Shown piece after piece: positions 11,395-26,000 of a stretch of DNA of 64,000 bases. Position numbers and translations under genes: made by a program. The number at the start of each line of letters is the position of its first letter. Position 1 is the first letter of the stretch. Below the pieces are notes generated by a model. The model worked only from the letters and a program-made list of their open reading frames with translations, did not search any database and was not told where the DNA came from. The stretch is from Tretioscincus oriximinensis (taxonomy: Eukaryota; Chordata; Lepidosauria; Squamata; Gymnophthalmidae), in the NCBI GenBank assembly GCA_022410635.1, contig JAJVDF010000003.1:2297235-2361234 (forward strand). Direction: 5' to 3'.

Positions 11395-14300
11395 CTGAGG
11401 AGCAAAAAAGTGAGAGAATGATGAAAGTTGGTTGTGCTCAGGATGGATTGCACATTATGACAACAATCTGCATTTCTCTAGGAAATTGTGCCATACCTAA
11501 AACCTTTTAGGAGCTTTTCCTGGTGAAAAGTTTGGCACATCCTGTGCAGCATAAAAGTCTAACCCTGGTCACATTGAAGCTGCTTTTAAGCAATCTTGTA
11601 ATATCTTGTCGACTAAGAAGAAAAAGGTAGGTGGCTTGAGCTTTCGTAGACAAGTCTGCTTCTTNAGATATTAGGAAACAACTGCCAAGGGACAGACTTT
11701 ATAGAGCCAGAAAACAATATTGTAACTCTTACAAACCATATTCTGTGACAGGTTAAAGAATCTGCCCTACCAAAGGGGCTTATCCTTCTGCTACTGCAAA
11801 TGCAAAATCAATACATTTGTGGTGAGCTGGAGATCTTCTTCTGCCATCTATGACTCAAGGAATTCTAGAAGGCCACTATTACTGCTCAGGAGAACAGCTC
11901 AGAAGAATCATTCCCATCACCACAATCTAATAAGCTCCACACGGAACACCTTTCAGAAATATAAGAAGAATCGTAAGGAAGGCACCTCCAGAGTTATCAG
12001 ATCCAACCTCCTGCTCTATGCAGGATTCACTCAACCACTGAAGAACNCCATCTGGACTTCTTTCTGAGGGTTAGTAGATGGAATTAGATTTTTACACAGA
12101 ATATCTCCTTTGATGTGCCCAGATAGAAATAATGAACAAGATCACAAGCCACTATGTAATTTTAATTGCAAAGAACAGTAGGCCATACACAGCCCTAAGA
12201 AAAATGCTAAAATTATAATCAAGAAGGCTAATATAGGAGACGCTGTGGNGATCATCATTATCATAGCAAAGAAAAGGAAATCTTCCAGTTGCTGGCCTTT
12301 AGAGTTCCCCAAGCACAGTTGCTTTTAAAAAGCAACATACTGAACTATAGAGAAATAATACAAGAGGCACAATTTGGCAACACAATAAGGTATGCTGACA
12401 AAATGGGGATCCTATTTCAGAATTTTCCAAGACCCTCAAGGCTGGCAGAAGCTGGCCCGAGCTTCAGGGCCAGCTTGATGACTGGCATGAAACAAGCTGT
12501 AACAATAGAGATAAGACATGTTTTGTGTTGGGAGCAATCAATCCTTTCTTAGGAAATATTGCTTATTCTGGATTGGANTGTCCTATGAGGCTGCATCCAG
12601 CCAGGGTGAAAGCTGAATGTCTGTAGCGTTTGCCTCACCTAGGTGGATTGGTGATCCAAATTATTGGTTCACCAGGAAAACCAACTGTTGAACCGCTATA
12701 TAAAGTTACGGTGAAAAGGTTGTGTTGTGTGGATAGTTTTGGTGAGAAACTGCAAAGATGAGAGGTGGAGGGATGATATTGACAGCAAACTATTCAGTAA
12801 AATTTGGGAAAAAGGATTCCTGGACTTTCTCTTGAAAACCAGCAAATAAAATGATGGACAGAAGTGTGGGTTATGATTGGAAAATCTTGATTGCTAGGAG
12901 ACAATAGAATGACACAACTTGGAAAATATTGTAAAGATATGAACAAGGTGCGTTAGAACCTGTGAACTGGTTAACCAATTAGGAAAGCCCAGAATAGACA
13001 AGTGCCACATGGATACAGCCTGAGTATGAATTCAGCCTTTCCAGCACTGAAAGCGCTGTTTATATTCATTATTTTATGCACTGAAATGTAATTCATTACT
13101 CCGTGCTGTGCCAAAATCAATCCATCTGAGTCAATAAAGTATCATGGCCAATCCACTATTAGTCATAAAATGTGAATTATTGAGATAGTAATTTTGGCTT
13201 CCAAGTTTAGCGACGTGTACCTCTGTCATCGTTTCTCAAAAGATTCAATGGCACAAAACGCAGCAAACTGTAGCATGCCCCAAATGTTCTGACATGTATT
13301 TTTAACTCATCTTCATTCCAGACGAATTGGACTAAACCAAGCCAAAAACAACTTTTCTCTGATCTAGTCTATTATTTATTTATTTACATTTGTACCTCGC
13401 CCCATACCTTAAGGTCTCGGGGTGGAAACAACAATAAAAGTGCAAATTCCACATTTTAAAACCGTTCTTTAAAACCGTAGTCTAGTTCTTCAAAGTTAAA
13501 AATACATGTCAGAATAGCATCAATGTACCAAATACGAAAACACATCAGTATTACGCTTTTTCTATTCTACACTGTTCCTTTCCGATGCTCAGTAGAAGTG
13601 GATTTCATTCTAGTGTGTGTTCAATTTTGGGACTCCAATTTAAAAAGGACATTGAGAAATTGGAGTGAGTTCAAAGGAGGGTTAAAAGATAGTGAATGGT
13701 CTGGAAACAATCTCCTATGAGAAATGGTTAAAGGATCTAGGGATGTTTATTCTGGAAAAGAGAAGATGGAGAGGGGACATGATAGCTGCCTGCAAATATC
13801 TGAAGGGCTGTCACAGAGAAGAGAGATCAGCCCTGTTCTCATTGGCACATGGAAGGACTAGAAACAATGGGATGAAACTGCAAGGAAGTAGATTTAGATT
13901 AGATATCAGGAAAAAGCTTTTTAGAATAAGGGTNACCAAGCGGTGGCCTAGGCTGCCACAGGAAGTGGTGAAGACTTTGCTGAAAGTCTTCAAATGGAGT
14001 CTAGGCAGCCACCTGTCTCAGACGATTTAGTGAATGCTATAGAGCAGTGGGTTAGACTCCCTTCCAATTCTATGATTCCATGATCCCTATATATTTTGGC
14101 ACTCTCTTCAGCTTGTACCTTTTACCCCTCCCTTTTCCAAGTTGCTGTCCTGACCCTTTATTGCATTATTCATAATGAAGATTTATCAATCCTACCATAG
14201 CAATGACCGCAGCTCCAGCCCCAGCAAGGGCCACAATAAACAAGTGGAATGTCATGTTCAACTGCAAATAGAAAAGAAAACAAGTTACAAATTGAAGACA

Positions 14301-14526
14301 TTCTCCAAATGTTGTAATGTACTATTCATGTACAATATTTATTGATTAGTATTAATATATTGATTATGCTGATAATAATTATAATCAATATTTATTATCA
14401 ATACATAATTATCAGCCTATTTTATACTGATAAAATTGATAATCAATATTTATTGATTAGTATAAACTGATTATAGTATCTAACATACATAAAAACTGGG
14501 GAGAATAATGATTACAAAAATTAGAA

Positions 14527-14601
<75 letters not shown>

Positions 14602-14671
14602 ATGTGATTCTACATACAAAAATCTAGAGGATCTGGGAACAAGGACAAGCTGCTGATGTCCTACAGACGTT

Positions 14672-14705
<34 letters not shown>

Positions 14706-17054
14706 TGTATGTATGTATGTATGTATGTATGTATGCATGTATGTATGTATTTATCTATCTATCTGTCTACACAAAGATATCAGGATGGATAACAATAAAA
14801 TCTATAAACATGGAAAAAATAAATTAGGTAAAATGGTATAAGGAGCTGCAGTGGAATGATTTTCCTCAACCAAAGGCTACTATAAAGAGATGAACTTTCA
14901 GAAGCTATTTAAGTACATATATGAGGGTACTTGATGCATCTCAGATAACAGTCTGCTCTGCACTGTGGGATTTTCACAGAAAAAGTACGCTCATGGATTT
15001 ATCCTCACTAGCTTAACTGCTAAAGGAGGTGATACAGTCAAGAAAGCCTCACCTGANGATCTTAGGGCATGGGGATATACTCATTTAATCAACCCAAGTA
15101 TACCTTAGTCCTGCCTCTCACAAATGGATAGATAAGAAGCACAAGGTAAATTTAAACTGGCTTTAATTCAGCTATAGAACACTAGAAGGAACTCTGGAGA
15201 ACTGGCAACACATAAGAACATAAGAGGANCCTTGTTGAATTGGGTCAGAACCCATCTAATCCAGCCTTCTGTCTCACCCAGTGGCCCACCAATTCTCACC
15301 TGTTCCCGACTCCCTGCAAATGGTACTGCCTGTTGCTCCATTTAGGAGGCAGTATAAGAGATACATCTTAGTAGTCATTGATACCTTTGGCTTCCATGAA
15401 CTTATCTAATCCTATCTTAAAGTTCTCCAGGCTGCTAGCTTCCACCACCTCTTCTGGAAGTAAATTCCACAGACTAACGACCCTCTGGGTGAAAATACTT
15501 TCCCTTGTCTGTCCTAACTCTTCTGCCTATATGAAGACCCAAAAAGTGGTGTTTAACAACAAACCACAGAAATATAAACAGAAAACAGAAAACATAAAGG
15601 AAATCCTATAGGTAATAGTTAGAACAGATGTTTATGCCCATTGGATAAACACACAGATATAAAATGAGTAAGTTTGGAGCAACTGTCAGCTACAAGTGTC
15701 TATGGAATTTTCATCTTACTTATAGCCTTTTCCCTAGACTAGCTATTTAGTTCATCTTTTCTGTACTTGCTTCACCTTTCTTCAAGCTTCAAAATCTTGA
15801 ATATTAATGAATATAAAGAGCCCTCCCTTCCCTACTTTTAGATGTGTCTGTTTTAATATGTCATCTGTGTTTTTATTGTTAACTGCCCTGAGACCTTCAG
15901 GTATAGGGTGGTATAGAAANATAAACAAACAAACAAATAAATAAATAAAATAATTTGAGTTTTTATTGTTAGCCTCTCTGAGACCTTTGGGTATATAGGG
16001 CAATATAGAAATGTAAATAAAAATAAAATAAATAAATAAGAACATAAGAAGAACCATACTGGATCAGGCCACAGCCCATCAAGTCCAGCATTCTGTGTCA
16101 CACAAAGGCCCACCAGATGCACCTGGGCAGTCCGAACAGAGGAAAGCAAAATATGCTCCTGTTCATGACTCCCTGCAAATGGTATTTCAGGAGTCCTGCC
16201 TGTTGCTCCATCCCGGAGGCAACATCCAGACATCCATCCTGGTATCCATTTATACCCTCGGTGTCTATAAAACTGTCTAGTCCTGTCTTGAAACTATCCA
16301 AGCTGTTAGCTACTAGCACCTCTTCAGGAAGTAAATTCCACAGGCTGATGACCCTCTGGGTGAAAAAATATTTTCCTTTGTCTCACTTTTCTGCCCATCA
16401 GTTTCAAGGAGTGCCCTCTCTTCCTTGTGTTGTGTGATAGAGAAAACATTTTTCTCTATTCACCCTGTCCATCCCATGCATGATTTTGTACACTTCAATC
16501 AGATCACCTCTCAAACATCACCTTTCAAGGCTGAAGAGGCCCAGACGTTGCAGCCTGACTTCATAAGGGAGGTGCTCTAGACCCTTGATCATTTTTGTTG
16601 CCCTTTTCTGCACCTTCTCTAGTTCCACAATATCTCTCTTGAGANGTGGTGACCAGACAGTATTCCAAATGTTGCCTCACCACAGATTTACGAGGGAATA
16701 TAAAGAGGCAAAAAAACATTTGCTGACTTGTTTTCGAATCCTTTCCTAATTATCCCCAACATGGAATTTGCCTTTTTTGCTGCTGTTGCACACCGGGTTG
16801 ACATTTTCATTGAATTGTCCACCAACACCCCAAGATCCTTTTCTTGCTCAGTTACAGAAAGCTTGATTCCCATCAGGTGGTAGGAGCAGTTGTGGTTCTT
16901 TGCCCCAGTGTGCGTGACCTTGCACTTGCTTAAATTGAAGTGCATTTGCCACTTTGATGCCCACTCATTGTAAATAAAACATGTTCTTCTGCTTCCTAAG
17001 TTAAGGTCCCCAAAGAACATCCTGCCTATGACCAGGATTTCGAACCCAGTATTT

Positions 17055-17097
<43 letters not shown>

Positions 17098-20000
17098 TAC
17101 TTATACCCTGCCCTATACCTGAAGGTCTCAGGGTGGCCAACAATAAAAACAATAGTATAAAATTAGCATATTAAAACAATGCCTGAAGTTGGGAAGAAAA
17201 ACAGTATTTCTTCAACCAAAGGCCAGACTAAAGAGGTGTGTCTTCAAAGATCTTCTAAAAATAATACAACGATGATGACTGACGCACCTTGAGGGGGAGA
17301 CTATTCCATAGACTGGGGCAACCACTGAGAAGGCCCTGCCCCGGGTTCCCACTCATCCATGAGTAGGTTCCTCCTCATCCAAGTTCTTGCTGGATGGGAA
17401 CATAACAGTTTTCTTCACTGCTATTGCTAGAAAAGCCCTTTATTTTAAAAGCAAGCATGAAAATTTGTTCTGTCATGGTGAAATGAGAAGAGAGTTAAAA
17501 TGTGCAAGAGGACATTTTAAAAAAAAATAAAAATCTTATTTTTACTCACCTCAGTAGATTCGCACATCCTGAGGAAACTATCAGACGGTGTGCAAATCTT
17601 CTTTTCTTCTCCAATTGTTACAATTCCTGTGGCAGATTAAAAAATCAGTAACTGTTCAATACTCATGTGCTTTACTCAGAGGCAGGTTATGAATATTTTC
17701 AAATGAGAAATAGTCTGTTAGTATCCAATACCAAATCTTCTTCAGTATAATAAAGAAGACAAGTGGAATTGTCTTTGAATCTTTATTCAACAGGATAACT
17801 TTAGAAAGAAATGCATCTTCATCACATTAAAGAAACAGAACAGAAAGTTAATATGGCGCACAGTTTATAAGCCAGAGGCAAATGGGGCGTTGTTAAGCAA
17901 TTAACCAATTAGGGGTCGTAAAGTACCCGCCGCCAGCCCCTTTGGTAAGGTGGCAAGAGAAATTCAAAGATGCGGAAGAGACAAGAGATACCTAACATAG
18001 TCATCAACTAGTTTATATCCCGACATGTTCTGAGCCATTCAGAGAATTAAGTGAATAAAGAGTTCAGAATGATTTATGTCAGCATTTTTTTAAAAAACAA
18101 AAAAGTATTAAAACACAAACTTCAGTAGTTAAAACAGATGAAAGTAAGATTTATAAGTCTGGAAGAAATAAAGGTTCCTTGTCTTGTGCCATAGAAGTCA
18201 CTGTAGCTAAAGCACAACTGCTGGAAGGAAAACATTTCACTTGTTTAGAAGTTTATATTGTAAATCATTTTGAGTTAAGGAGAGGGTTTTTGAAAAAGAA
18301 AAGAAAAGGTATTTAAGTGTCTTAGTAAATAATGAAGAAAATATCACCTGATAGCAAACTAGGAATATAAAGAAAGAGAAGAAGGAAAAGAAGGAGAAGA
18401 AGAAGGTTTTTATATACCGTCCTTTTCACCTGAAGGGACTCACGAGTGACTTACAAGCTATTTTTCATCTGAAGGCTTACATATATCTTCCCCACCGCGT
18501 TGTAATGGTACCTGATAATCTACTTGCAATTGCTTTCTTTCAAAAAGCTAGGTTGGATGGCGTTGAGGCGAGTAGAGGAAGCTCACTCCTCCCCATGGCA
18601 GGTTTATGAGGCCTCAAACTCTGAACTGTTGAAGGACTGTTGTTCTTAACCTCTGTGCCACCCTGCCTCTATTGGAACCAAGGAGCAAAGGAAAAGTAAC
18701 AAGAGTGGTCTGTTTCCCTTTGTCTTCTGGGCATACAGGGATAAAGCCAACCTTCCTTTGAGCTGCTTCTAAAACATTTCAAGGTTGCCTTACTCTGGGA
18801 ACAGCTTCGTATCACTTGATATAGGGGCTTAATACACGTGCTAGCACTTGAATGTGTACAGTAGCCAAGGTGCAGTCATTCACAGGGATGAAACCAAAGC
18901 CTTCTCATTGCACTCATTGCTGTATTCAGTGTAAGTTGTTGGTCCTGACTTTTAAAGTCCTTCATAATCTCATTGCCCCCTACCTCTCTTCTTTTGTTTC
19001 TCTATATTGATCCTCTCATGCTTTCTACTCTGTTTAAACTATGTGTCTTGCCCAGCCTAGGATCTCTTCTTCATGGTCAGGTCTTTACCTTTTTCTCTTA
19101 TAACTCCTTACCTCTGGAATTTTCTCCCTGTTCACCCTTGTCCCTATACATGTGTCAAGTTGTTTGGAGCAAGCGCTAAATATGGGGCACCTCCCCCCCC
19201 CCCACTCATCCAGCTCCACTTACCTGTGGCACAAACAAGGCTTCTTTTTGGTTTTAATCTGTGCAGGGAACCAATGAAATCCCTGCCCCTTTAGCACATC
19301 ACAGATGCACTCAGCATTAAATGGTAGGGGTGGGAGTGGAGGCTCCTGGAGGGTCCAGGTTGCACCCTCTCCTCATCCCTCACCTGGAATGGTAGCAGGT
19401 GCTGGTCCCTGAGTACCCCATCTCATCTCTTGCCATCTTCAAATCTCAGCTAAATTGACTATTCATTTATTCTTTTTTTTGTTCAAAAATTTATTTATTT
19501 TTGCATATTAATGCAACAAAATATTCCTTACATTTTTCCAGAGTTTCAAACATTCCTTCCCTTTTCTCCCTTCCTCCTCCCACTCCCATGTTTACATCAT
19601 TTTCAGTGTTCCCCAGAGGGACTCACATCTGGAAAATTAATCTCAATCTTAATTTTGTTGCATCACTCCTTATTTTGCCCTCTATTTTGAAAGAAATGTG
19701 ACAATTGGCCTGGTCCGTTCTATACCATTTATGCAGTATTTTCCTTCTTGTTCCTTTCATAGTTTCCTTTATCCTTCTAATTTCCCTCTTTATATCATTT
19801 CTTCCTATATCTATGTCCACACTCCAAATTCCATATAATTCCTCCTCCATCTTTTGCTGTACCGGCATTTTCTTTTTCTAATATCTTCCTTATAATTTTC
19901 TCCAATTTTGGGTCTTCTTTATCTATATAACTCCTTACTCTGTCACCGTGAATGTGTGATTTCATATCTAAAGCGTGAAACCATCTTCTAGGTTTTATCA

Positions 20001-23000
20001 ATCTTTTAATTGTTATTCTGTCCTGCAGAGTTCCACCCCCTTTATATAATTGGTNAATTAAATTTATTTCCCTCTCCTTCAGAATTCTCAGCACTCTTGC
20101 CATTATTTCCTCACGATCCTTATTTGCTATCCAGATTGAGGCCGTCTTCCGTTCTTCTCTTATTAATTACTATATATTCTTTGTAGATTAAAATTTAATA
20201 TCTATGTACCATTAGTATTCTCTTTATTGTACCTACTGTTTAAACTATATTTTATATGTATATTGAATAGCACTATCTCTAAACAGATGGTGCTTTGTAA
20301 ATAAATGAAAATGAAAGTTTTAATTCACGTCAGCAATTTTATGTTCTGAAGAATTGTCTCAGAAACCCATGGCTTGCGTCTCTAGCACCAGCAACCTAGG
20401 AGCTGATACTTTACCAATCTACTTTTTGGCTCAAAGAGTCACCAGTCCATGAAACTGGTTTCCAGATGAGGTGATGGTAGATACCAGCATGGGTAGCTTT
20501 ACGACAGGATTAGATAAATATGTGGAGACCAAGTGTATCAATGGCTACCAGTGTGGATGCCTAAGTTCTGCCTCTGGGTTGGAGTGATATGAATGTGAGA
20601 CAGAAGAAGAGACATAGTGGGTATGGGTATTCCAGGCCTGGTTCTAAATCGAAGTATGTCAGGAACTGGGTGAGGAGTTAACCCTATTTCATAAAAATAT
20701 TCCCCCTATTGCCCATGTTTCATTGCCTTCTCATGTTCTGGCTCTATGCTTCTAAACCATATTCAGACCTAAGGAACTGGATTAAACAAAAGGTTTCTTT
20801 ATGGTTCATTTCAAGTTCTTTGAGACGGAAATTGATTTAAAAGTAAGTTTGTGACCAGGGTCATAGAGGTTTCCAAACCGACTGCATGAATGTATTCAAG
20901 GCATATACTATCACCTATTGTAGTTATGTGAGAAAATACAAAACAATTGGACAGAGGGATGGATTTGTAATAAGCAACACAATAAATGCAAATTTGAACA
21001 TATATTTGTTGTTGTTTTTTAAGAACCATAATGAAAATGAAATCAATAAGCATTTAGGAACGCATGGTTGGAAAGATTTTCAAATAGACAGAAAACCAAT
21101 GGTAGTGTTATATTATTGATCCATTTAGATTTGACATAAGTAACAGAGTAGATTGAAATATTGTGGCAACCAAATATAAGAAAATGGGATAAGTTAATAA
21201 TGGATTTGGAAGAACTGGGTGCACCAGACATGCTGAAGAAGAAGATAAAGTCCATTAAAGAGAGAGGGATAGATAGATGGATATAAATGCTTTAACAATT
21301 TAAGCAATCCTACTCATTGATGTATAGATGAAATTAAACAAGCCACCTTCTTACCAAACTGACGAAGGTCCAAGCAGAGGTTTGCCCCTTCCACTAGGGT
21401 GGCATTTTTGCAGATCGTCCACAGGTTGAAATACATGTATACAGGCAGAGAGGTGAAAGCTGTCACTCCCAGCCAAGCTAGCATGAAGATATATGTCAAC
21501 ATGATAAACTGCAACAAATATGAAAAAGTTAAACAGAAATCATCATATTCTCAACTACTTTCTTCAACCTCCCACAACAAAACAAAACAAAAAACCCTCT
21601 TGCTCCCACTGATTATTATAACAAGAAAAATGTGATGTTTCTTCTTGGACTGAATCCAGAGTGAATAATTTGCTCGCAAATGCATTTGGGTTGCATTTGC
21701 TACATGAGGTTGTTATAGAAACCGAATTTTTTTTTTAGATTTTACATCTGATAAACTGGCTTATTGGTGTACCGGGAAAAATAGCTATGGAACTACTATA
21801 TAGGGTTATTGCAATAACTCTACGATGTGTGGATAATTTGTGTGAGAAACTGTAATGTTGGAATTGAAGGGATCTGATATTGTCACTAAAATATCCAATA
21901 GCATTTGGGAGGAGACACTACTGAACTTCCTCTTGATAACCAACAAACCAAATGGGAGGTGAGAGAGGCTATCACTTGACTGAAAAACCTCGCGTATCAG
22001 AAGTAGTCAGAATGGCAAAACTCAGAATATATTGTAAAAGTATAAACAAGGTGAATTATAAAGGTAAAACAGATAATCAATAAATGAATTAGTGCTAAAT
22101 GGATGCAGCTTTAATCTCTCTTTATAGCCTTTGATAATAATCCTTAAAAAATAAGATAGTAAGAAAAACATTTCGACTTTAATAACACATCTGCTTTGAA
22201 ACTTTCTTCATTCCTATAAAATGAGCTTATTTGCGCCACCCTATGGTTGGCCGCCCTGAGACCTTCGGGTATAGGGCGGGATACAAGTACAAATAAATAA
22301 ATTATTCCATTCGTTTTTCCTGAATTAAACCGGAGGAAAAAGAATAAATTCATTCTTCAGGACTGATGTAGAAAGATAAATGTGTGATCAGGCTGTCTTA
22401 ATATAAAGCAATATAAAACTAAATAGATTTTTGGAGATTACCANTTTTTTTNAAAAAAACTGTTTTGGTCAACCTAGGTCTAAATATATCAGCATGGACT
22501 CAGCAACAACAGCTCTGAAATCTGAGTATTCTCAGGGGATCTACACTGATATGGCACCATAGAAAATCATGCTGCAGATACTGTATAACCACAACAGGAT
22601 TATTTGGCCAGGAATATAAGATAGAGGAGAGAAGCACATGAGTGCTTCTTTCATTCATAACCACATCCTCATTATTTATACATCATGACCAATACTAATC
22701 TATTTTATTTTAGCATTTATATTCCAACCCTTTACACAAAGTTCCCAGGGTGAGACACAGCAATATTTTTTCTAAAAAAAGAGCATAAAGCATTCCTTAA
22801 AATACAACTGTCCCACCCTTCTTTTCCTGCCTTTCCTTTGGCAGGCAGATGCCCTTTTTACACTGAGCCTTGTTTTGGGACTGCCATAGCCCACCCTGGC
22901 ACGTTTCAAAATAAAGCCCAGAATAAGGCTTGTCCATCAGTATTTTTGGAATTTCTTAAATATATTTTAATCCCTGTTGATCTTAGGCAGTATGGAAAGG

Positions 23001-26000
23001 ATATCTCTGATGAATTTAAGTGGCTGCAAATGGGAATTTTGTCCGGGTGTAGAAATTGGGGTGCAGAATTTGGATTTTAAAATGCAGGTTTTAGACTTTA
23101 GAATGCAGAACTGAGAAAATGGAATGTAGAATTTAGACTTCAGAATGCAGAATTTAGACTTTGGAAGGTAGAATTTGGACCTGCTCTTGTCCCTGTATGT
23201 CACTCTGCATTGACAGTGCTGGGAGCAGAGAGAAAAACTCTCTTCCTTCTGTATTGTGTCAAAGCTGTTGCGATGAATTGAGAAGGAAAGTGCCTGACCT
23301 TATGGTCTTTCATCCTGGGTAAAAGATGAGTTCCTTCATTTTTTCAGTGCAGCTCCCTACTTGACGGCTATGGCAGCTTTCTCATATGCTGCTTCTATAA
23401 CCTGCAACTAGGGTTGCCTTGTGACCTGGGAATCTTGGGAATTCCCAGAATGGCAGCTCCCTTCCTACTCTCCCTGTGGACAGCAGGGATCCACCTCCAG
23501 ATACCCTCTGCTGTTGATCTCATTTCTGGCTGCTGGAGCAGACAAAAATGAGAAGCTTTCCTTTCCCCTCCTTCCCTCCCTCCTAATCCCAACTTCTATA
23601 CATGCACCCCAGATCAGCCAAAGCAGCATGAGACTTCTATCCCAAATCTGGGATACGTGTGCATCCCAGATGTGATGCAGGCAGGACCAGGGGCATCTAT
23701 CCTGTGTCATATCTGGTGGGAGTGGGGTGGGTGGGAGAGGCTTGAGCTCCTGGATTTGCCATTGCTCCATGTGGCGACCCTGCATCTGTATCACAATTTT
23801 TTACACCAAGTGTTTACTGTCTGAGGATAATGAGAAGTTATGTCATCTTTGCAGGAACCAGAGAGCTAGCTGATTTGGTTCTACCCAAATGGTGGTTGCA
23901 GGAAAATATATGCAGGAAAACTAGCAACACCTGCAATTAAAAAGGTAAAGAGAACAGTTATTTCTTTACGGTCGTTTTAGGACACACATAGTATGCCAGC
24001 TTTCGTTGGCATAGGAACAATCAGGCAGCTATTCTAATAACCTCTGGAGGGCCTCAGGTGCCGTCTCAATACCTTTTGGTTTTCTTAAATATATCCCCAT
24101 TGTCTTCAGGCAGTAAACACAGGGTGTCACAGTCAGAGTTCAGGGGTTGCAAATGATGCTTTTGCCCTAAGTGTAGGATTTGGAAGGGTGCACCCAGATA
24201 CTGCTTTTGAAGCCTTAGTTTTGGTTTTGAAAATGATGGGAGTAGGAAAAAGCCTTCTAGAGTATTGTGTCAAAGCTGAAAGGGAAAAGATTTTTTCTGC
24301 CCCNAGCATTTTCAATGCCAAATAGGACCTGGGAGGGGGCAATGGATGTTTATACCAGTAAGGGGGTGGGAGACGGACTGATGGGTACAAAATTTTGAGG
24401 TTGTCCTGGATGTTGTGACTCTTCCTTATGGTTCTGCAGGTTCTGAAGAATTGTGATGTAGCTTATAGGAGGAGAAAAAAGAGAGGGGGAGAGGGAAAGG
24501 AGAAGGAGGAAAAGGAGAAAGAGAGAAGAAAAGGAGAAGTAGGAGAGGGGGTGACAAGGAAAGGAGAGGAGGAAAAGGAGAAGAAGAGAAGGAGGAAAAG
24601 GTGAAAAAGGAGAGAAGAAAAGGAGAAGAGGAGAAGGAGAATATGAAGAAGGAGAAGAAGAAAACATGAACAGTTGGTTTTTAAACCCTGCTTCCTCAAT
24701 GCGAAGGGACACAAAACTGCTTCCATAATCTTCTCTTCACCAGAGAGCTCAAATGAACTACTCNAAGGTTACCCAGTTGGCTTCATGGAGGAGTGAATAC
24801 TCGAGCTAGTGGAAAGCGCTGCAGAGATTTCCTAATGGAACTTACAATTATCCTTCATGTAAATGTGAAAAGGCCCCTCATCTGACACACATTCTGTGGA
24901 TACATCCAGACAAAGCCAATAATCCACTTTCAATGGAATTTGTGTTGCATTTGCCTCACCAGATTGTTATACAAATTAGCAGATTGCAGGTTTTAAAGCT
25001 GCTATCCTGATTATTGGTTTACTCACAGTTATGTGGGTGGATTTCGCAAGAAATTGTGATGGTGAAAGGTGAAGGAATCTGCTATTGACAGCAAACTATC
25101 CAACAGCATTTGGGAAGAGGGACTATTGGACTTCTTCTTGACAGCCAACAAACAAAATGGCTGANGTGAGAGGGTGATAAGATAGGAATTGTGGAAAGTG
25201 CAAAAATCAGTANTTGAAGATATTGTATAGTACAAAAGCACTATACAATAGCTTCAAAAGGAAAAAGGAAAAACAATACTCTATGAATAATAANCAAATA
25301 TATATTCTTACAGTTACATAGATTGTTTGGCCTAGTTGGTCAACTAGATAATGTATCCAACTTCAGAATCCTCCAAAGGAGCCAGCATCTATGTCAAATG
25401 AGCGTTTGTATAATTTCTTACAGGACAATTTCAAATAGTTTACAGGGGAAAAAACTCCATCCCTTGTCCTTGTCGTGAAAGAGTGCCATGTGCATGGAAA
25501 ATCATGTACATCAGAAATTGATAGAATGCCAAAACTCATAGATAACTAAACATGTGCCGTATGGATACATCCCAATTTCAAAGAAATAGCCACANTAGTC
25601 TCAGTCCAGGAATTCTAGCAGGGGGGCTTGCAGCACTTTATAAACTAATAAGAGAAAGAAAGATGGCATGAACTTTCGTAGATAAACCATAGACAAAGTG
25701 CATCAAAAGAACTGCTATAAGCCTCTCTTGCTAGAATTTATGGATACAGCCTGTGTGTCTTCAACTGGTCCTCAGTAAGGCTTGCTCATTTCCTAGATTA
25801 ACAGCATTCTATAGTCTTCAGTTGTATCCACGTAGCAAATTCTTACCTTGATGAGAGTAACATGAAGGTACCTCTCCTGCACTGGATCGTGCCTTGTCAG
25901 CGATCAATGTGTTTGAAAAGCCCTATTGCTCCACGTTTTTTTTAAAACACATGTTGTCCGATGTTCCTTTGGGGAGCCCTCCAGGCACCTGGCAACATCC

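Larger units (their letters stand above)
11395..14195 (-). other. GPM6A: GPM6A intron 6
   Basis: About 2.8 kb between the last two coding exons. It contains a family D fragment (11622-11672), a family E element (12588-13021), an L2-like tail (13371-13470) and a CR1 3' end (13615-14095). Confidence 0.9.
14262..17549 (-). other. GPM6A: GPM6A intron 5
   Basis: About 3.3 kb. Holds AT-rich inverted motifs (14330-14475), three microsatellites, a CR1 fragment, two tandem L2-like tails, a CR1 copy with reverse-transcriptase coding remains and a further L2-like region. The stretch 14770-15210 shows nothing recognisable. Confidence 0.9.
17627..21354 (-). other. GPM6A: GPM6A intron 4
   Basis: About 3.7 kb. 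Contains a degenerate SINE-like repeat (18370-18670), an L1 fragment (19473-20160) and a CR1 fragment (20430-20600). A pyrimidine-rich stretch at 18920-19200 may be LINE-derived. Nothing recognised in 17750-18360 or 20610-21300. Confidence 0.9.

Noticed and set aside
14656..14841. Tyr-Val-Cys-Met repeat protein
   Set aside because: Translation of the ATGT microsatellite.
24350..24726. 120-codon Ser/Phe/Leu/Pro-rich minus-strand frame that looks like a membrane protein
   Set aside because: Polypurine tract read on the other strand.
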